Shown here in pieces: positions 1-9,033 of a stretch of DNA of 64,000 nucleotides. Numbering within the stretch: position 1 is the first letter of the stretch; each line of letters opens with the position of its first letter. The stretch covers positions 372,001 to 436,000 of the forward strand of contig CAVYHJ010000003.1 in NCBI GenBank assembly GCA_963768165.1. The letters are read 5' to 3'. The notes beneath the pieces were generated by a model. It was not told where the DNA came from. It worked only from the letters and a program-made list of their open reading frames with translations, and ran no database searches. Source of the stretch: CAVYHJ01 sp963768165 [NCBI: uncultured bacterium] (GTDB taxonomy: Bacteria; UBP4; UBA4092). Position numbers and translations under genes: made by a program.

Positions 1-94
1 TAACTGATTTCTTGCAAAAGGACGCAGTACAGCGGTAGATAAAGGCGCCGTCAAAGTCACCACTATTAATTCTACCACCTATCGCTATACTACG

Positions 95-1591
95 ATGGCA
101 TCTCTCGGTAGTACCAATACTAATGGAACGCAGGATAATAGTTCGACATTTAGGATTATTTCACCTACTTTGCCCACCAATACCACAGACCCAATAGGAC
201 GATTAGATATTGGCTACCACTACAATGGCAATGTGGTATATACTACAGATATGGTGACTGCGTTTATATATCAACCATCGGGAAGGCTGTATACCTATTC
301 TCCGGCAACAAATTATTCAACATTGGGGCGCGATCCTCCTTATCCTGATTACCAGAATGATATTGAATTACGGAAAGCTGTTTCGGGAAAATATGATTCT
401 ATATCTTTGAATCCCACAGAGATTATTACGATGACTGGTATTGGACCTCTTATAAATACCGGTGTTCCTTCCAGTGTAAATTACACCGCACCGGGGTATC
501 ATATCTACAATACCCCCATCCTCGCGGCGTTCGATGAAATATACTCTTATCCCTATTCGGAGAATGTATCGGGTTTGGAAGCGCGGTCATTGGGACCCTA
601 TTACAGATTTTCAGGGTTGGCAGCGTCCTCGACAGGGCAGGTCTTTTCCCTGTGGCAAGGGTATAATCATTTTGGGAATGCTTCAGCCTGCACTACGGCA
701 GAGTTTCTTTATGCCTACCAGTATAATGATAGTTCCAATTCATGGACAAAGGTAGTTACCCTTGAAACGACTTGGTGGGATTCCCAAGGCGCAGGTGGTG
801 TTATTTTTCAAGGAGCAGATATTGCTGTGGATACTGCTAATCTATGGATCACTGTCTCCGCTATCGCCAATATTCCCAATATTAAAGGCTTTATCGGCGT
901 TGATTTGATACCTTTGAATACTTTACCACAAACAATTGGACTCGGGTCTTTTACACAATTGCAAGGGGAGACTACTTATGCGAATCCGGTGAAGATAACT
1001 TATGATTCTTCCACAGGTTGGGTACGAATCCTTTACAATGATCAGGATGATTCCAATAATATGCATGAACTTGCTGTTGATACGAATGCTTTAACTGGAC
1101 TACCACAAAAAGTATATGATCATGTAGCTGCTCTGAATGCAGTGGGTGGCGGGATTGATTCAAGAAATTATGAGCTTGTCTATAATCCCAATGATCCAAC
1201 TGGCGGAACGGAAAGAACGTATGCCGTATATAACGTGAATGCGAACACCTTTTATGCTCATTTGGATGCCTCCAATCCCACCAATGAGTATTGGAGTTCG
1301 TATTCCACGATATTCAGTAATGGTGGAATACAGGATGTGACGTATCGGTATGACGGGAGTGCCTTGGTGGCTTATTCCGCTAACCGCGATGATTTACCTA
1401 CTACTGGCGGAAGTATGAGTACCAATGCTGGAGGTATCTCAGCTTTTTACGGCGATGGCGGGTTTTATCTGGATGTAAAAACCAATACTATTAATCATAG
1501 AGACATCCTGGCATCATGGCATGAATGGACGGATGTCAGTGGTTCCAATGACTTTTCAGGAGCGGTATTATGTCAGGAGTTGTATCCCTAA
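95..1591 (+). CDS. A1: full-length beta-rich surface or secreted protein of the tandem array
   Basis: A 498-residue protein I do not recognise beyond its class. Near the N-terminus it has DPIGRLDIGYHY, which matches the end of choice-of-anchor-Q / parallel beta-helix proteins (usually ...SPAIDAG...DIGAYEY). The rest is Gly/Ser/Thr/Tyr-rich and looks all-beta, perhaps a propeller. The last 150 residues (VYNPNDPTGGTERTYAVYN... ending CQELYP) recur in the other A copies. The first ATG is used here, but the frame is open back to a TGA at 5-7, and the upstream codons encode an SxxVDKG motif like the anchor-Q start. There is no signal peptide or clear ribosome site of its own, so it may depend on the upstream propeller gene or be decaying. 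The start codon of the next gene lies inside its 3' end. Confidence is good that the frame is real, low on function. Confidence 0.7.
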   Translation: MASLGSTNTNGTQDNSSTFRIISPTLPTNTTDPIGRLDIGYHYNGNVVYTTDMVTAFIYQPSGRLYTYSPATNYSTLGRDPPYPDYQNDIELRKAVSGKYDSISLNPTEIITMTGIGPLINTGVPSSVNYTAPGYHIYNTPILAAFDEIYSYPYSENVSGLEARSLGPYYRFSGLAASSTGQVFSLWQGYNHFGNASACTTAEFLYAYQYNDSSNSWTKVVTLETTWWDSQGAGGVIFQGADIAVDTANLWITVSAIANIPNIKGFIGVDLIPLNTLPQTIGLGSFTQLQGETTYANPVKITYDSSTGWVRILYNDQDDSNNMHELAVDTNALTGLPQKVYDHVAALNAVGGGIDSRNYELVYNPNDPTGGTERTYAVYNVNANTFYAHLDASNPTNEYWSSYSTIFSNGGIQDVTYRYDGSALVAYSANRDDLPTTGGSMSTNAGGISAFYGDGGFYLDVKTNTINHRDILASWHEWTDVSGSNDFSGAVLCQELYP

Positions 1592-2703
1592 AGCGGGTAA
1601 TTCAGTATGGCTTATTATTCATGATAATAAGTCTTTCGGGCTGGAGCATTGCTTCAGCCCGAAAGATTTTGTTGTTTGCGAGTAATGCAGGTGGTTTATA
1701 TTATTGTCTTCAATTGCAACCGACAGGACAATTGGTTTGGACGGGAGAGATATTAACAACTGGAAGTTACAATACCTATGGATTTGCCGTTAGTCCTGAC
1801 CAACGCTATCTATGGGTTCAATATTCTAATTTACCTTCTTCGGAAGGAATCATGCAATATGTTGTGACTCCTTATGGACAGATAACGGCGACGGGGAGAT
1901 CTGTACAATTACCTGAACTTCCAGCAGATATTTCATTTACTCCTAATGGACAATTGCTACTCCCTGTACCAGGTCCTATTTTTCGGGTGAATCCTGACAG
2001 CAGTATTCAGAGCACCAGTAATACCTATGGGCATGAATTAAACATCAGTCCTCGGGGGGATATTAATTATTCTCAAACAAACTATCCTGAAGCATTTCAG
2101 ATTGATCATATTGATTATACGTCTGCTATTATCACTACCTTGGAAGTCGTGACGACTAGTGATGATGACCAACCGCAACGACAAGCGGTTTATCGTCCTG
2201 TGGGAGATTATATTGCGTATACCTATTTTCTTGGTGCCCCCGGAGGAATAGAAGTGCGTCGTGTACTACCAAATGGGATGGTAGATACCACACAAGCATG
2301 GGATTATGAATATGGGAATGGTGGCAGTTATATTGATATTACCCCGGACGGGAACAATATTTATGCCAATAATATGATTCATTTGTCATGGTCGAATAAA
2401 AGTTCCATGTTTATTGATTCGGGAATTGCTGCATCTGTATCAAATCCTTTACAGATAAAAGTTTCTCCCGATAGCCAGTTTTTAGTGGTGGATTATCAAG
2501 ATTATAATATAGATGGTGGGGCGAACTTCTTGAAAACTTTTTTCATTCAATCTGATGGCAGTTTGGTAGATACAGGATACGCTTTCCCATTTACACAAAC
2601 TTTTGGAGATTATACAAATGATGCTACAAGACTGATATTTGTCTGGACACCAGAACCGACAAATGTACCAGAGGCATTGTGGAAAGAATTTGATGATAAG
2701 TAA
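1570..2703 (+). CDS. B1: secreted beta-propeller (lactonase-like) protein
   Basis: 377 residues. A signal peptide covers about residues 12-30 (hydrophobic LLFMIISLSGWSIASA), followed by repeated units of the form FAVSPDQRYLW and ISFTPNGQLL. These are typical of seven-bladed propellers of the 6-phosphogluconolactonase / 3-carboxymuconate cyclase type; no catalytic role can be assigned. The ATG lies 22 nt before the stop codon of A1, and its Shine-Dalgarno AGGAG sits within A1 coding sequence, so translation is probably coupled. A perfect 12-bp hairpin falls in the signal-peptide codons. The C-terminus (EALWKEFDDK) is shorter than the ELWKDPP...DSQ.IL tail of its paralogs, because a deletion joined it to the truncated A2 fragment. 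Confidence 0.8.
   Translation: MSGVVSLKRVIQYGLLFMIISLSGWSIASARKILLFASNAGGLYYCLQLQPTGQLVWTGEILTTGSYNTYGFAVSPDQRYLWVQYSNLPSSEGIMQYVVTPYGQITATGRSVQLPELPADISFTPNGQLLLPVPGPIFRVNPDSSIQSTSNTYGHELNISPRGDINYSQTNYPEAFQIDHIDYTSAIITTLEVVTTSDDDQPQRQAVYRPVGDYIAYTYFLGAPGGIEVRRVLPNGMVDTTQAWDYEYGNGGSYIDITPDGNNIYANNMIHLSWSNKSSMFIDSGIAASVSNPLQIKVSPDSQFLVVDYQDYNIDGGANFLKTFFIQSDGSLVDTGYAFPFTQTFGDYTNDATRLIFVWTPEPTNVPEALWKEFDDK
1632..1666 (+). repeat. Perfect 12-bp hairpin in B1 signal-peptide codons
   Basis: TCTTTCGGGCTG (1632-1643) and CAGCCCGAAAGA (1655-1666) are perfect reverse complements with an 11-nt loop. The stem begins 62 nt after the first base of the B1 start codon. The other four B genes have a hairpin at the equivalent place. 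Confidence 0.85.
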
Positions 2704-3127
2704 TGGTTTTGCGATTGTCTATAATCCGAATGACCCGACGGGCGGTACGGAAAGGGCCTATGCGGTATATAATATCAATCAGAATACCGAATATTCCCAT
2801 TTGGATGCTTCGAATTCGTTATATGACTTATGGTATTCATACCCTACGACCTTTGGTGCTACTATACAGGACATCACCTATCGGTATGACGGGAGTGCCT
2901 TGGTGGCTTATTCTGCTGCCAGAGATGATTTACCCACTACTGGCGGAAGTATGAGTACCAATGTTGGGGGTGTCGCAGCTTTTTACGGCGATGGCGGGTT
3001 TTATCTGGATGTAAAAACCAATGCTATTAATCATAGAGATATCCTTGCCTCATGGCATGAATGGACTGATGTCAGCGGTTCCGACGACTTTTCAGGAGCG
3101 GTACTATGTCAAGAGTTGTATCCCTAA
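2704..3127 (+). pseudogene. A2: 3' fragment of an A gene fused behind B1
   Basis: From codon GFAIVYNPNDP onward this is a close copy of the last ~140 residues of A1 (same TGGTERAYAVYN, DDLPTTGGSMSTN, SWHEWTDVSGS and terminal CQELYP). It has no start codon of its own. The frame runs back into the out-of-frame end of B1, so about 350 N-terminal residues of A have been lost at a junction near 2690. The fragment still supplies the ribosome-binding site (AGGAG) and the overlapping ATG for B2, which may explain why its 3' end is preserved. Best read as a recombination remnant, though a short product starting inside B1 cannot be excluded. Confidence 0.75.
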
Positions 3128-4251
3128 GACAGAGAATACGAATTGGCATAATAGTAATTACATTATGTCTCTTGGGCTGGAGTAGGGTTCCAGCCCGGGA
3201 GATGTTGTTATTTGTGAGTAATGCAGGCTATGAATTTTACTGTTTACAGTTATTACACACTGGACAATTAGTAACTACTGGACAAGCGATAGCAGTAGGA
3301 AGCGATGATGCCTCTGGCTTTGCCGTTAGTCCCGACCAACGCTATATTTGGTCAAGTTATTCCAACTTCTCTTCCCAAGGGATAGAGCAATACGAAGTCT
3401 CAGCCAATGGACAGATTTCTACAACGGGACAGACAGTACAATTATCAGATGCGCCTCTTGATCTTTCATTTACCCCTAATGGACAATTGTTAATTATAGC
3501 AGGAGGTCCGATTTTTCGAGTTAACCCCGATAGCAGTATTCAAAGCACAAGCAATGTGTATTCAAATTATTTAAGCATCAGTCCTCGCGGGGATATTAAT
3601 TATTGTTCTGGGAGGTATCCTGAAGCATTTGAAATTGATAAGATTGATTATACTTCAGCGAGTCTTACTACTTTGGAAGTAGTGACGGCAAGTAATTTGG
3701 ACCAACCACAGTATCCAGCCGTATACCGTCCTGCGGGAGATTATATTGCGTATACTTATATTGATGGTTATCCTGGAGGTGTAGAAGTGTGTCCTGTATT
3801 ACCTAATGGAATGGTAGATACTACACAAGCACGGGATTATGAGATAGGAAATGGTGGTAGGTATCTTGACATTACTCCCGATGGGAACAATATCTATGCC
3901 AATAATATGATTCATTTGTCCTGGTCAAACCAAAGTTCCATGTTTTTTGATTCTGGAACTGCGGCATCTTTATCGAGCGTATTTCAACTGAAGGTCTCAC
4001 CGGATGGAAAGTTTCTGGTAGTAGTTACAGGAGATCAGCTTTCTTTGAAAACTTTTTCCATTCAAACTGATGGTAGTTTGATAGATACAGGATACACCTT
4101 TGATTTTGGAAGTACATTCAATGCTTTTATTCCCGGTGGTAGTAAACTTATCTTTGACTGGACACCCTTACCTACCTCAGTGCCGGAAGAGTTATGGAAA
4201 GACCCTCCTTCGGAAATAATCACTACCGATTCTCAAGAGATTCTTAACTGA
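3106..4251 (+). CDS. B2: secreted beta-propeller (lactonase-like) protein
   Basis: 381 residues, the closest paralog of B1 (shared LLFVSNAGYEFYCLQL, FAVSPDQRY, SFTPNGQLL, FRVNPDSSIQSTSN, ITPDGNNIYANNMIHLSW). Signal peptide at about residues 10-31 ending near SRVPARE, then propeller blades. The start ATG overlaps the end of the A2 fragment by 22 nt, exactly as B1 overlaps A1. The C-terminal tail is ELWKDPPSEI...DSQEILN, followed by TGA. The next codons continue in the same frame as the N-terminal part of A3, so readthrough of this TGA would give a B-A fusion. Confidence 0.8.
   Translation: MSRVVSLRQRIRIGIIVITLCLLGWSRVPAREMLLFVSNAGYEFYCLQLLHTGQLVTTGQAIAVGSDDASGFAVSPDQRYIWSSYSNFSSQGIEQYEVSANGQISTTGQTVQLSDAPLDLSFTPNGQLLIIAGGPIFRVNPDSSIQSTSNVYSNYLSISPRGDINYCSGRYPEAFEIDKIDYTSASLTTLEVVTASNLDQPQYPAVYRPAGDYIAYTYIDGYPGGVEVCPVLPNGMVDTTQARDYEIGNGGRYLDITPDGNNIYANNMIHLSWSNQSSMFFDSGTAASLSSVFQLKVSPDGKFLVVVTGDQLSLKTFSIQTDGSLIDTGYTFDFGSTFNAFIPGGSKLIFDWTPLPTSVPEELWKDPPSEIITTDSQEILN
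3169..3201 (+). repeat. 13-bp hairpin with two G.U pairs in B2 signal-peptide codons
   Basis: CTCTTGGGCTGGA (3169-3181) pairs with TCCAGCCCGGGAG (3189-3201) over 13 positions. The two non-Watson-Crick positions are G.U wobbles in RNA and mismatches in DNA. Loop 7 nt. The stem begins 63 nt after the first base of the start codon, the same place as in B1. Confidence 0.75.
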
Positions 4252-4278
4252 TTTCTTGCAAAAGGACGCAGTGCGTCG

Positions 4279-5715
4279 GTGGATAAAGGTGCTGTGAAAA
4301 CCACGACGCTCACGGGTGGAACGACTTATCGTTATTCCATCTTCGCTTCCTTGGGGAATACCAATACCAACGGAACAGCGGATAATAGTTCGACGTATCG
4401 CATAATCCCTGCGACTTTGAGCACCAGTACTATTGACCCGATTGGACGCTTGGATATTGGCTACCACTACAACGGTTCTGTGGTGTATACGACAGATGTC
4501 TTTGGGAATATATCCACGGTGTACAGCGGTGTCACGACAGTTCTGATGACGGAATCTAATACTAATTTTATCGGGAACGATGTGGTGTCCGGGGCATGGA
4601 ATTCCAATGCTCTGGTAGATCAATCCATGGTGCTTTACTGCAATGGGGGTTATACCACCTCTCTCTATTTAGAGGGATGCGGGTATCATGTACCGAATAC
4701 ACCCATTAACAATGAACTTGTGACGGTGAATATTGGTATTGAGTCGGCGCCTTTTCCAGGGGTTGCATCGTTGGCATTATCTCCCTTTGACAATACCATT
4801 GTCGGGGGAGTGGTATATACCGACCTAACCACCACTCATATACAAATTTTCAAATATCTAAGCGACACTGGCGGTTGGACATTATTGGGACTTTATGATA
4901 CTTCGTCCATTCAGGACTTATCGCTTTCCGTCGGGCAGGACAGTGATGCTTGGGTGACATGGGGGCAGACGTGGCCGACTGTCCAACTCTGTGCATCGCG
5001 GGTTTCCCTGAGTGCCAGCAGTTATCCTTTGAGTCCTAGTGTCCTTATTCCCAATTGGAATGGTGAGGCTGCGGCGGGAGGACATGCCATCAGTATGTCT
5101 TATGACCCGCAAGCGGTGAGAACCATCAATAGCGATACGTGCTATGGAGTTCGACTGGCGTTTCTCTATGACCCCTATAGTACAGGCACGACTAGTTTGC
5201 GGGAAAGTCCGTTACTAGTAGACAAATCTGGTAATATTAGTTTACAAATCCAGAACGGTCAGTCTGTCACGGAACCGGGACAAAGTGCGGGAGCCAATGT
5301 GCGGTTGGTATATAACCCAAATTATACGGGGAATTCGCCAGCATTTCAGGATTTTTCTTCGGCTCTGGAAGAGCAAGGAACTAACTCTCTGCGGGCGTAT
5401 GATTTAAGTACTCCGGCGAACGAGACGTGGACCCCGGATAATACCTATGGTCCCACCAGCGTAAAGTCGGGTAACGGTGAAACGGATTTAACCTATAGAA
5501 GTACCGGTGAGAAACTGACAGTATGGCAACCGTCGGGGTCGGGGACCCTGACCACCAGTCAAGGGGGTGCAGTGACATTGTTTGAGACGAGCAATATGGG
5601 TCATCCGCGCATTACGACCAATGCGATCAATCTCCGAGACCCGGTGCTGGTGTGGGACGACAGTTATAACGGGTTTCCGCTTCCACTCCTGTTTGTCAAA
5701 GAGTTATATCCGTAA
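4279..5715 (+). CDS. A3: full-length beta-rich surface or secreted protein of the tandem array
   Basis: 478 residues from a GTG start (VDKGAVKTTT). The same frame is open back to the B2 stop at 4249-4251. The N-terminal part (SxSVDKGAV ... IDPIGRLDIGYHY) looks like the terminal segment of a choice-of-anchor-Q protein. The central region is Ser/Thr/Gly-rich and probably all-beta. The C-terminal part (NVRLVYNPNYTGNSPAFQDFSSALE ... VKELYP) is the segment that survives alone in A4 and A5. Its middle region is quite different from A1, so A1 and A3 belong to two subfamilies. No signal peptide or good ribosome site precedes the GTG. Function unknown; an extracellular role is inferred from composition and from the secreted neighbours. 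Confidence 0.7.
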   Translation: MDKGAVKTTTLTGGTTYRYSIFASLGNTNTNGTADNSSTYRIIPATLSTSTIDPIGRLDIGYHYNGSVVYTTDVFGNISTVYSGVTTVLMTESNTNFIGNDVVSGAWNSNALVDQSMVLYCNGGYTTSLYLEGCGYHVPNTPINNELVTVNIGIESAPFPGVASLALSPFDNTIVGGVVYTDLTTTHIQIFKYLSDTGGWTLLGLYDTSSIQDLSLSVGQDSDAWVTWGQTWPTVQLCASRVSLSASSYPLSPSVLIPNWNGEAAAGGHAISMSYDPQAVRTINSDTCYGVRLAFLYDPYSTGTTSLRESPLLVDKSGNISLQIQNGQSVTEPGQSAGANVRLVYNPNYTGNSPAFQDFSSALEEQGTNSLRAYDLSTPANETWTPDNTYGPTSVKSGNGETDLTYRSTGEKLTVWQPSGSGTLTTSQGGAVTLFETSNMGHPRITTNAINLRDPVLVWDDSYNGFPLPLLFVKELYP

Positions 5716-5724
5716 TATTAAATG

Positions 5725-5750
5725 TTGCCACACGATGAACGTAGTATAAT
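5725..5750 (+). promoter_or_regulatory. Candidate promoter of B3
   Basis: TTGCCA, 14 nt, TATAAT. Copies TTGTCA-N14-TATAAT lie at the same distance before B4 and B5. The 14-nt spacer is short for a housekeeping sigma factor, but the TATAAT hexamer is conserved in all three. The start codon is 18 nt past the -10, so the leader would be only about 10 nt and begin in the Shine-Dalgarno (GAGGAAAGA). Confidence 0.5.
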
Positions 5751-5767
5751 ATCTAAGAGGAAAGAAG

Positions 5768-6895
5768 ATGAAAAAACGGAATGTGACATTCCTTATGATA
5801 GCCATTATTCTAGTAGGCATGACATCTTTGTGTCATGCCTATGTGGCGTATTACAATTTGTTTGTGGTTGTAGGGGAGGATAATAAGATTTATCAATTAA
5901 AAATCCTTCCCAATGGTCAAATTCTCGATACTTATATCCAGTATATTCTTGGAGGGAATAGTGAATTTGATTATGGATCGTTAGTGGTTTCCCCGGATAA
6001 TCGGTTTCTTTTTGCTGCGAGTGATGCGATTTACCGGTATCAAATCCAATCCGATGGGAGTTTGGTTTCCATTGGGTCAACGACTCCTGCTGATTCTGTT
6101 GCTATTACTCCCAACGAACAATTGGACATCGGAGGAAGCACTATCTATTCCCTCACCTCCACCGGAGATTTGGTCAATGGGACAAGTGGCCCTTTAATTG
6201 ACTCTCCTCGAATAGACCCCTTGGGTCGGGGGCTTTTGGCTATCTCTTCCTTTAGTACTTTCAGTGCCTATACCATTAACTATAATTCAAGGACTTTGAC
6301 GATGACGACGACCTATCCTACGCCACCAGGTTCGTTTTTTTATTTTGCTTTTACACCCAACGGAAAGCTGGGATTTTATTATAGTTCGGGTTGGGATGGC
6401 TTGGGGGTTCTTTCTATTGATAGCATCTTTAATGTTTCTACTACTCAAGTTTTAAATATTAGTGGGGAATCTATTGACGACTTGGCAGTTTCTTCAAATA
6501 ATAAGTTCGTTTGGGCTACTCTATTTGGGGGGGGGATCGCTTTGTTTAATATTGATACTTTGGGTAATGTGACTGATACAGGTCAAAGGTATACTCATGG
6601 AGGTATACGGTTGGTACGCATTACACCTGACCAACAATTGGCAATTATATCTTATGAAGACCCACAGCTTCCTTCTCCTGGGGGAGCAATTGCAACCGCT
6701 TTTATTAATGGCGATGGTTCACTGAGTTGGACGGGATACACCTTTGCTTTTGATTCTGCGCATCCAACAGGTAGTACAGAAGTAGACATTGCGATTATTC
6801 CCGTTTATGCCACCGGAATCCCGGAAGAGTTATGGAAAACCCCTCCTCCGGAAATAACCATCCATGATTCCCAAAAGATTCTTAGGGACCCCTAA
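5768..6895 (+). CDS. B3: secreted beta-propeller (lactonase-like) protein
   Basis: 375 residues. The signal peptide MKKRNVTFLMIAIILVGM...SLCHA is cleaved before YVAYY. Repeated blade motifs follow: LVVSPDNRFLFAAS, AITPNEQLDI, FAFTPNGKLGF, LAVSSNNKFVWA. The start is set by an upstream GAGGAAAGA at good spacing. It shares a conserved tail (ELWKTPPPEI..HDSQKILRDP) with the other B proteins. This copy heads the second subfamily (B3-B5) and has its own candidate promoter, unlike B1 and B2, which overlap the gene before them. A perfect hairpin lies in the signal-peptide codons. Molecular function is unknown: the fold class is clear, the ligand is not. Confidence 0.82.
   Translation: MKKRNVTFLMIAIILVGMTSLCHAYVAYYNLFVVVGEDNKIYQLKILPNGQILDTYIQYILGGNSEFDYGSLVVSPDNRFLFAASDAIYRYQIQSDGSLVSIGSTTPADSVAITPNEQLDIGGSTIYSLTSTGDLVNGTSGPLIDSPRIDPLGRGLLAISSFSTFSAYTINYNSRTLTMTTTYPTPPGSFFYFAFTPNGKLGFYYSSGWDGLGVLSIDSIFNVSTTQVLNISGESIDDLAVSSNNKFVWATLFGGGIALFNIDTLGNVTDTGQRYTHGGIRLVRITPDQQLAIISYEDPQLPSPGGAIATAFINGDGSLSWTGYTFAFDSAHPTGSTEVDIAIIPVYATGIPEELWKTPPPEITIHDSQKILRDP
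5814..5841 (+). repeat. Perfect 11-bp hairpin in B3 signal-peptide codons
   Basis: TAGGCATGACA and TGTCATGCCTA with a 6-nt loop, beginning 46 nt after the first base of the start codon. Sequence unrelated to the B1/B2 hairpins but at the same functional place. Confidence 0.85.
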
Positions 6896-7376
6896 AATAG
6901 TTGTCACGGAATCGGGACAAAGTGCGCAAGCCAATGTACGGCTGGTGTATAACCCAAATAATACGGGGAGTGCGCCAGCATTTCGAGACTTTTCATCGGC
7001 TTTGGAAGGGGGAGAATTAAACTTCCTGCGGGCGTATGATTTAAGCACCCCCGCCAGCGATATCTGGACTCCCGATAATACCTATGGCCCTTCCAGCGTC
7101 AGTGTGAGTAACGGTCAATTTGATCTGACGTATAGGAGTACGGGTCAGAAACTGGTAGTGTGGCAAACGGGGTCGGGAACCCTCTACCTGACTTCCAATC
7201 AGGGTTATATAACGCCGCTTTATGGGGATATCTCCTTGGGAGATGTAGGTCATCCGCGCATTACGACCAATGCGTTCAACCGCCGGGACCCGGTAATTTT
7301 ATGGAATGACAATTATGATTTGGAAGGGGATGGGTCTCCCATTTCCACCCTGTTTTTCAGAGAGTTGTATCCGTAA
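6896..7376 (+). pseudogene. A4: 3' fragment of an A gene behind B3
   Basis: Matches the last ~150 residues of A3 (VTESGQSAQANVRLVYNP, FRDFSSALE, RAYDLSTPASDIWTPDN, GHPRITTNAFNRRDP, terminal FRELYP). The frame is open back to an ATG at 6864, but that start lies inside B3 in another frame, so there is no natural N-terminus. The B3-A4 junction (stop TAA, then the VTESGQ codons) is almost identical to the B4-A5 junction, so one deletion was followed by duplication of the shortened unit. Confidence 0.7.
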
Positions 7377-7389
7377 TAATAAATTAATG

Positions 7390-7415
7390 TTGTCACATGA
7401 CGAACGTAGTATAAT
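7390..7415 (+). promoter_or_regulatory. Candidate promoter of B4
   Basis: TTGTCA, 14 nt, TATAAT, followed by a GAGGAAAGA ribosome site and ATG 18 nt past the -10. Same arrangement as before B3 and B5. Confidence 0.5.
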
Positions 7416-7433
7416 GTATTTAGAGGAAAGAAG

Positions 7434-8567
7434 ATGAGAACACGGAATGTGACATTCCTTGTGATGGTTGTTTTTCTGGTAGGCATGACATCCTTGTGTC
7501 ATGCCTACGTGGCGTATTATAGTTTGTTTGTGGTCTCAGGAGAAGATAGAAGCATATCTCAACTAAAAGTTCTTCCCGATGGACAGATACTTGATACCTA
7601 TACTCAGTATACTGCTGCAGGGGAAAATGGTGGATTTGGTGATGGCTCATTGGGGGTGTCTCCGGATGATCGGTTTCTTTTTGCTGCGAGTGATGTTACT
7701 TACCGGTTTCAAATCCAACCGAATGGAAGCTTGGTTTCTATCGGGTCAACCACTCCCGGCGGACCTCCTGTTTTTACACCCAACGACCAACTAGTGATTA
7801 CAGGAGAGTTGATTTATACTTTAACCTCCACGGGAGATTTGATTAATGGAACCAGTAGTCCTATCATTAGTGAACCTCAGATAGACCCGTTAGGTCGAGG
7901 ACTTTTGGGAGTATCTTCTTATAGTACGTTTAGCGCCTATACCATCAACTACAATACAAGGACTTTGACGATGACGATGACCTATCCTACGCCACCAGGT
8001 TCGGCTTTTTATTTTGCTTTTACACCCAACGGAAAGCTGGGATTTTATTATAGTCTGGGTTGGGATGGCTTGGGGGTGCTCACTATTGACAGCGTCTTTA
8101 ATGTTTCGACTTCACAAATTTTTAATATAAGTGGAGAAGGTATTAATGACTTGGCAGTTTCAAATGATAGCCGTTATCTTTGGGTCTCTACGGGAGGCGC
8201 TATTGAATTATTTACCATTGACACCTTGGAGAATGTGACGGATACAGGACAGCAATATTATGTGAGCAATGATACCGGCGGAACATTGGCAGCGCTTCAA
8301 CGCAATACGCCGGATGGCACTATGGCGGTTTTTGAATACGAAGGAGGCGCTCCAGTGCCGGGCAATTTTGCAACAGCCATTATTAATGGGGATGGAAGTT
8401 TGACATGGACTGGATATACCTTTGTTTTTGAATATGGAGAATCAGTTGTGGATTGCGCCTTGGTTCCCGTGTATGCCACAGGAATCCCGGAAGAATTCTG
8501 GAAAGACCCTCCGCCGGAGATAACCAACCGTGATTCACAAAAGATTCTTAGGAACCCCCTAAAATAG
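7434..8567 (+). CDS. B4: secreted beta-propeller (lactonase-like) protein
   Basis: 377 residues. The signal peptide MRTRNVTFLVMVVFLVGM...SLCHA precedes YVAYYSLFVVSGED, then propeller blades (LGVSPDDRFLFAAS, VFTPNDQLVI, FAFTPNGKLGF, LAVSNDSRYLW). Very close to B3, with long identical DNA blocks in the middle, which suggests recent duplication or gene conversion. Conserved tail EFWKDPPPEI...DSQKILRNP. Start set by GAGGAAAGA. A 12-bp perfect hairpin is in the signal codons. Fold assignment is fairly secure; function is unknown. Confidence 0.82.
   Translation: MRTRNVTFLVMVVFLVGMTSLCHAYVAYYSLFVVSGEDRSISQLKVLPDGQILDTYTQYTAAGENGGFGDGSLGVSPDDRFLFAASDVTYRFQIQPNGSLVSIGSTTPGGPPVFTPNDQLVITGELIYTLTSTGDLINGTSSPIISEPQIDPLGRGLLGVSSYSTFSAYTINYNTRTLTMTMTYPTPPGSAFYFAFTPNGKLGFYYSLGWDGLGVLTIDSVFNVSTSQIFNISGEGINDLAVSNDSRYLWVSTGGAIELFTIDTLENVTDTGQQYYVSNDTGGTLAALQRNTPDGTMAVFEYEGGAPVPGNFATAIINGDGSLTWTGYTFVFEYGESVVDCALVPVYATGIPEEFWKDPPPEITNRDSQKILRNPLK
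7479..7508 (+). repeat. Perfect 12-bp hairpin in B4 signal-peptide codons
   Basis: GTAGGCATGACA and TGTCATGCCTAC with a 6-nt loop, beginning 45 nt after the first base of the start codon. One pair longer than in B3, because a T-to-C change completes the outer pair. Confidence 0.85.
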
Positions 8568-9016
8568 TTGTCACGGAATCGGGACAAAGTGCGCAAGCCA
8601 ATGTACGGCTGGTATATAATCCAAATAATACGGGGAGTGCGCCAGCCTTTCAAGATTTTTCATCGGCTTTGGAACAGGGCTATATGCGGGCGTATGATTT
8701 AAGTACTCCGTCCAGTGATATCTGGACTCCCGATAATAGCTATGGCCCTTCCACCATAGGTTCGGGTGCCGGTGAAACGGATTTAACCTATAGAAGTACC
8801 GGTGAGAAACTGACGGTATGGCAAACATCTGGGACTCTGACCACCAATCAAGGGGGTGCGGTGACATTGTTTGAGACGAGCAATATGGGTCATCCGCGCA
8901 TTACCACCAATGCAGTCAATCTCCGAGACCCGGCATTATTATGGGACGATAGTTATGATTTGGAAGGGGACGGGACTCCCATCGCAGCCCTGTTTGTCAA
9001 AGAGTTGTATCCATAA
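8568..9016 (+). pseudogene. A5: 3' fragment of an A gene behind B4
   Basis: Encodes VVTESGQSAQANVRLVYNP through the terminal VKELYP, matching the C-terminal third of A3 and A4. The frame opens at 8552 after a TAG and contains no plausible start with a ribosome site. Same deletion junction as A4. The GHPRITTNAVNLRDP region is closer to A3, while the 5' part is closer to A4, which suggests exchange between copies. Confidence 0.7.
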
Positions 9017-9033
9017 TAATAAATAAATTAATG

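Noticed and set aside
2639-2703. Start codon for the A2 fragment inside B1
   Set aside because: Those codons are B1 sequence in another frame and are not conserved in the A family, so this is a fusion artefact of the deletion.
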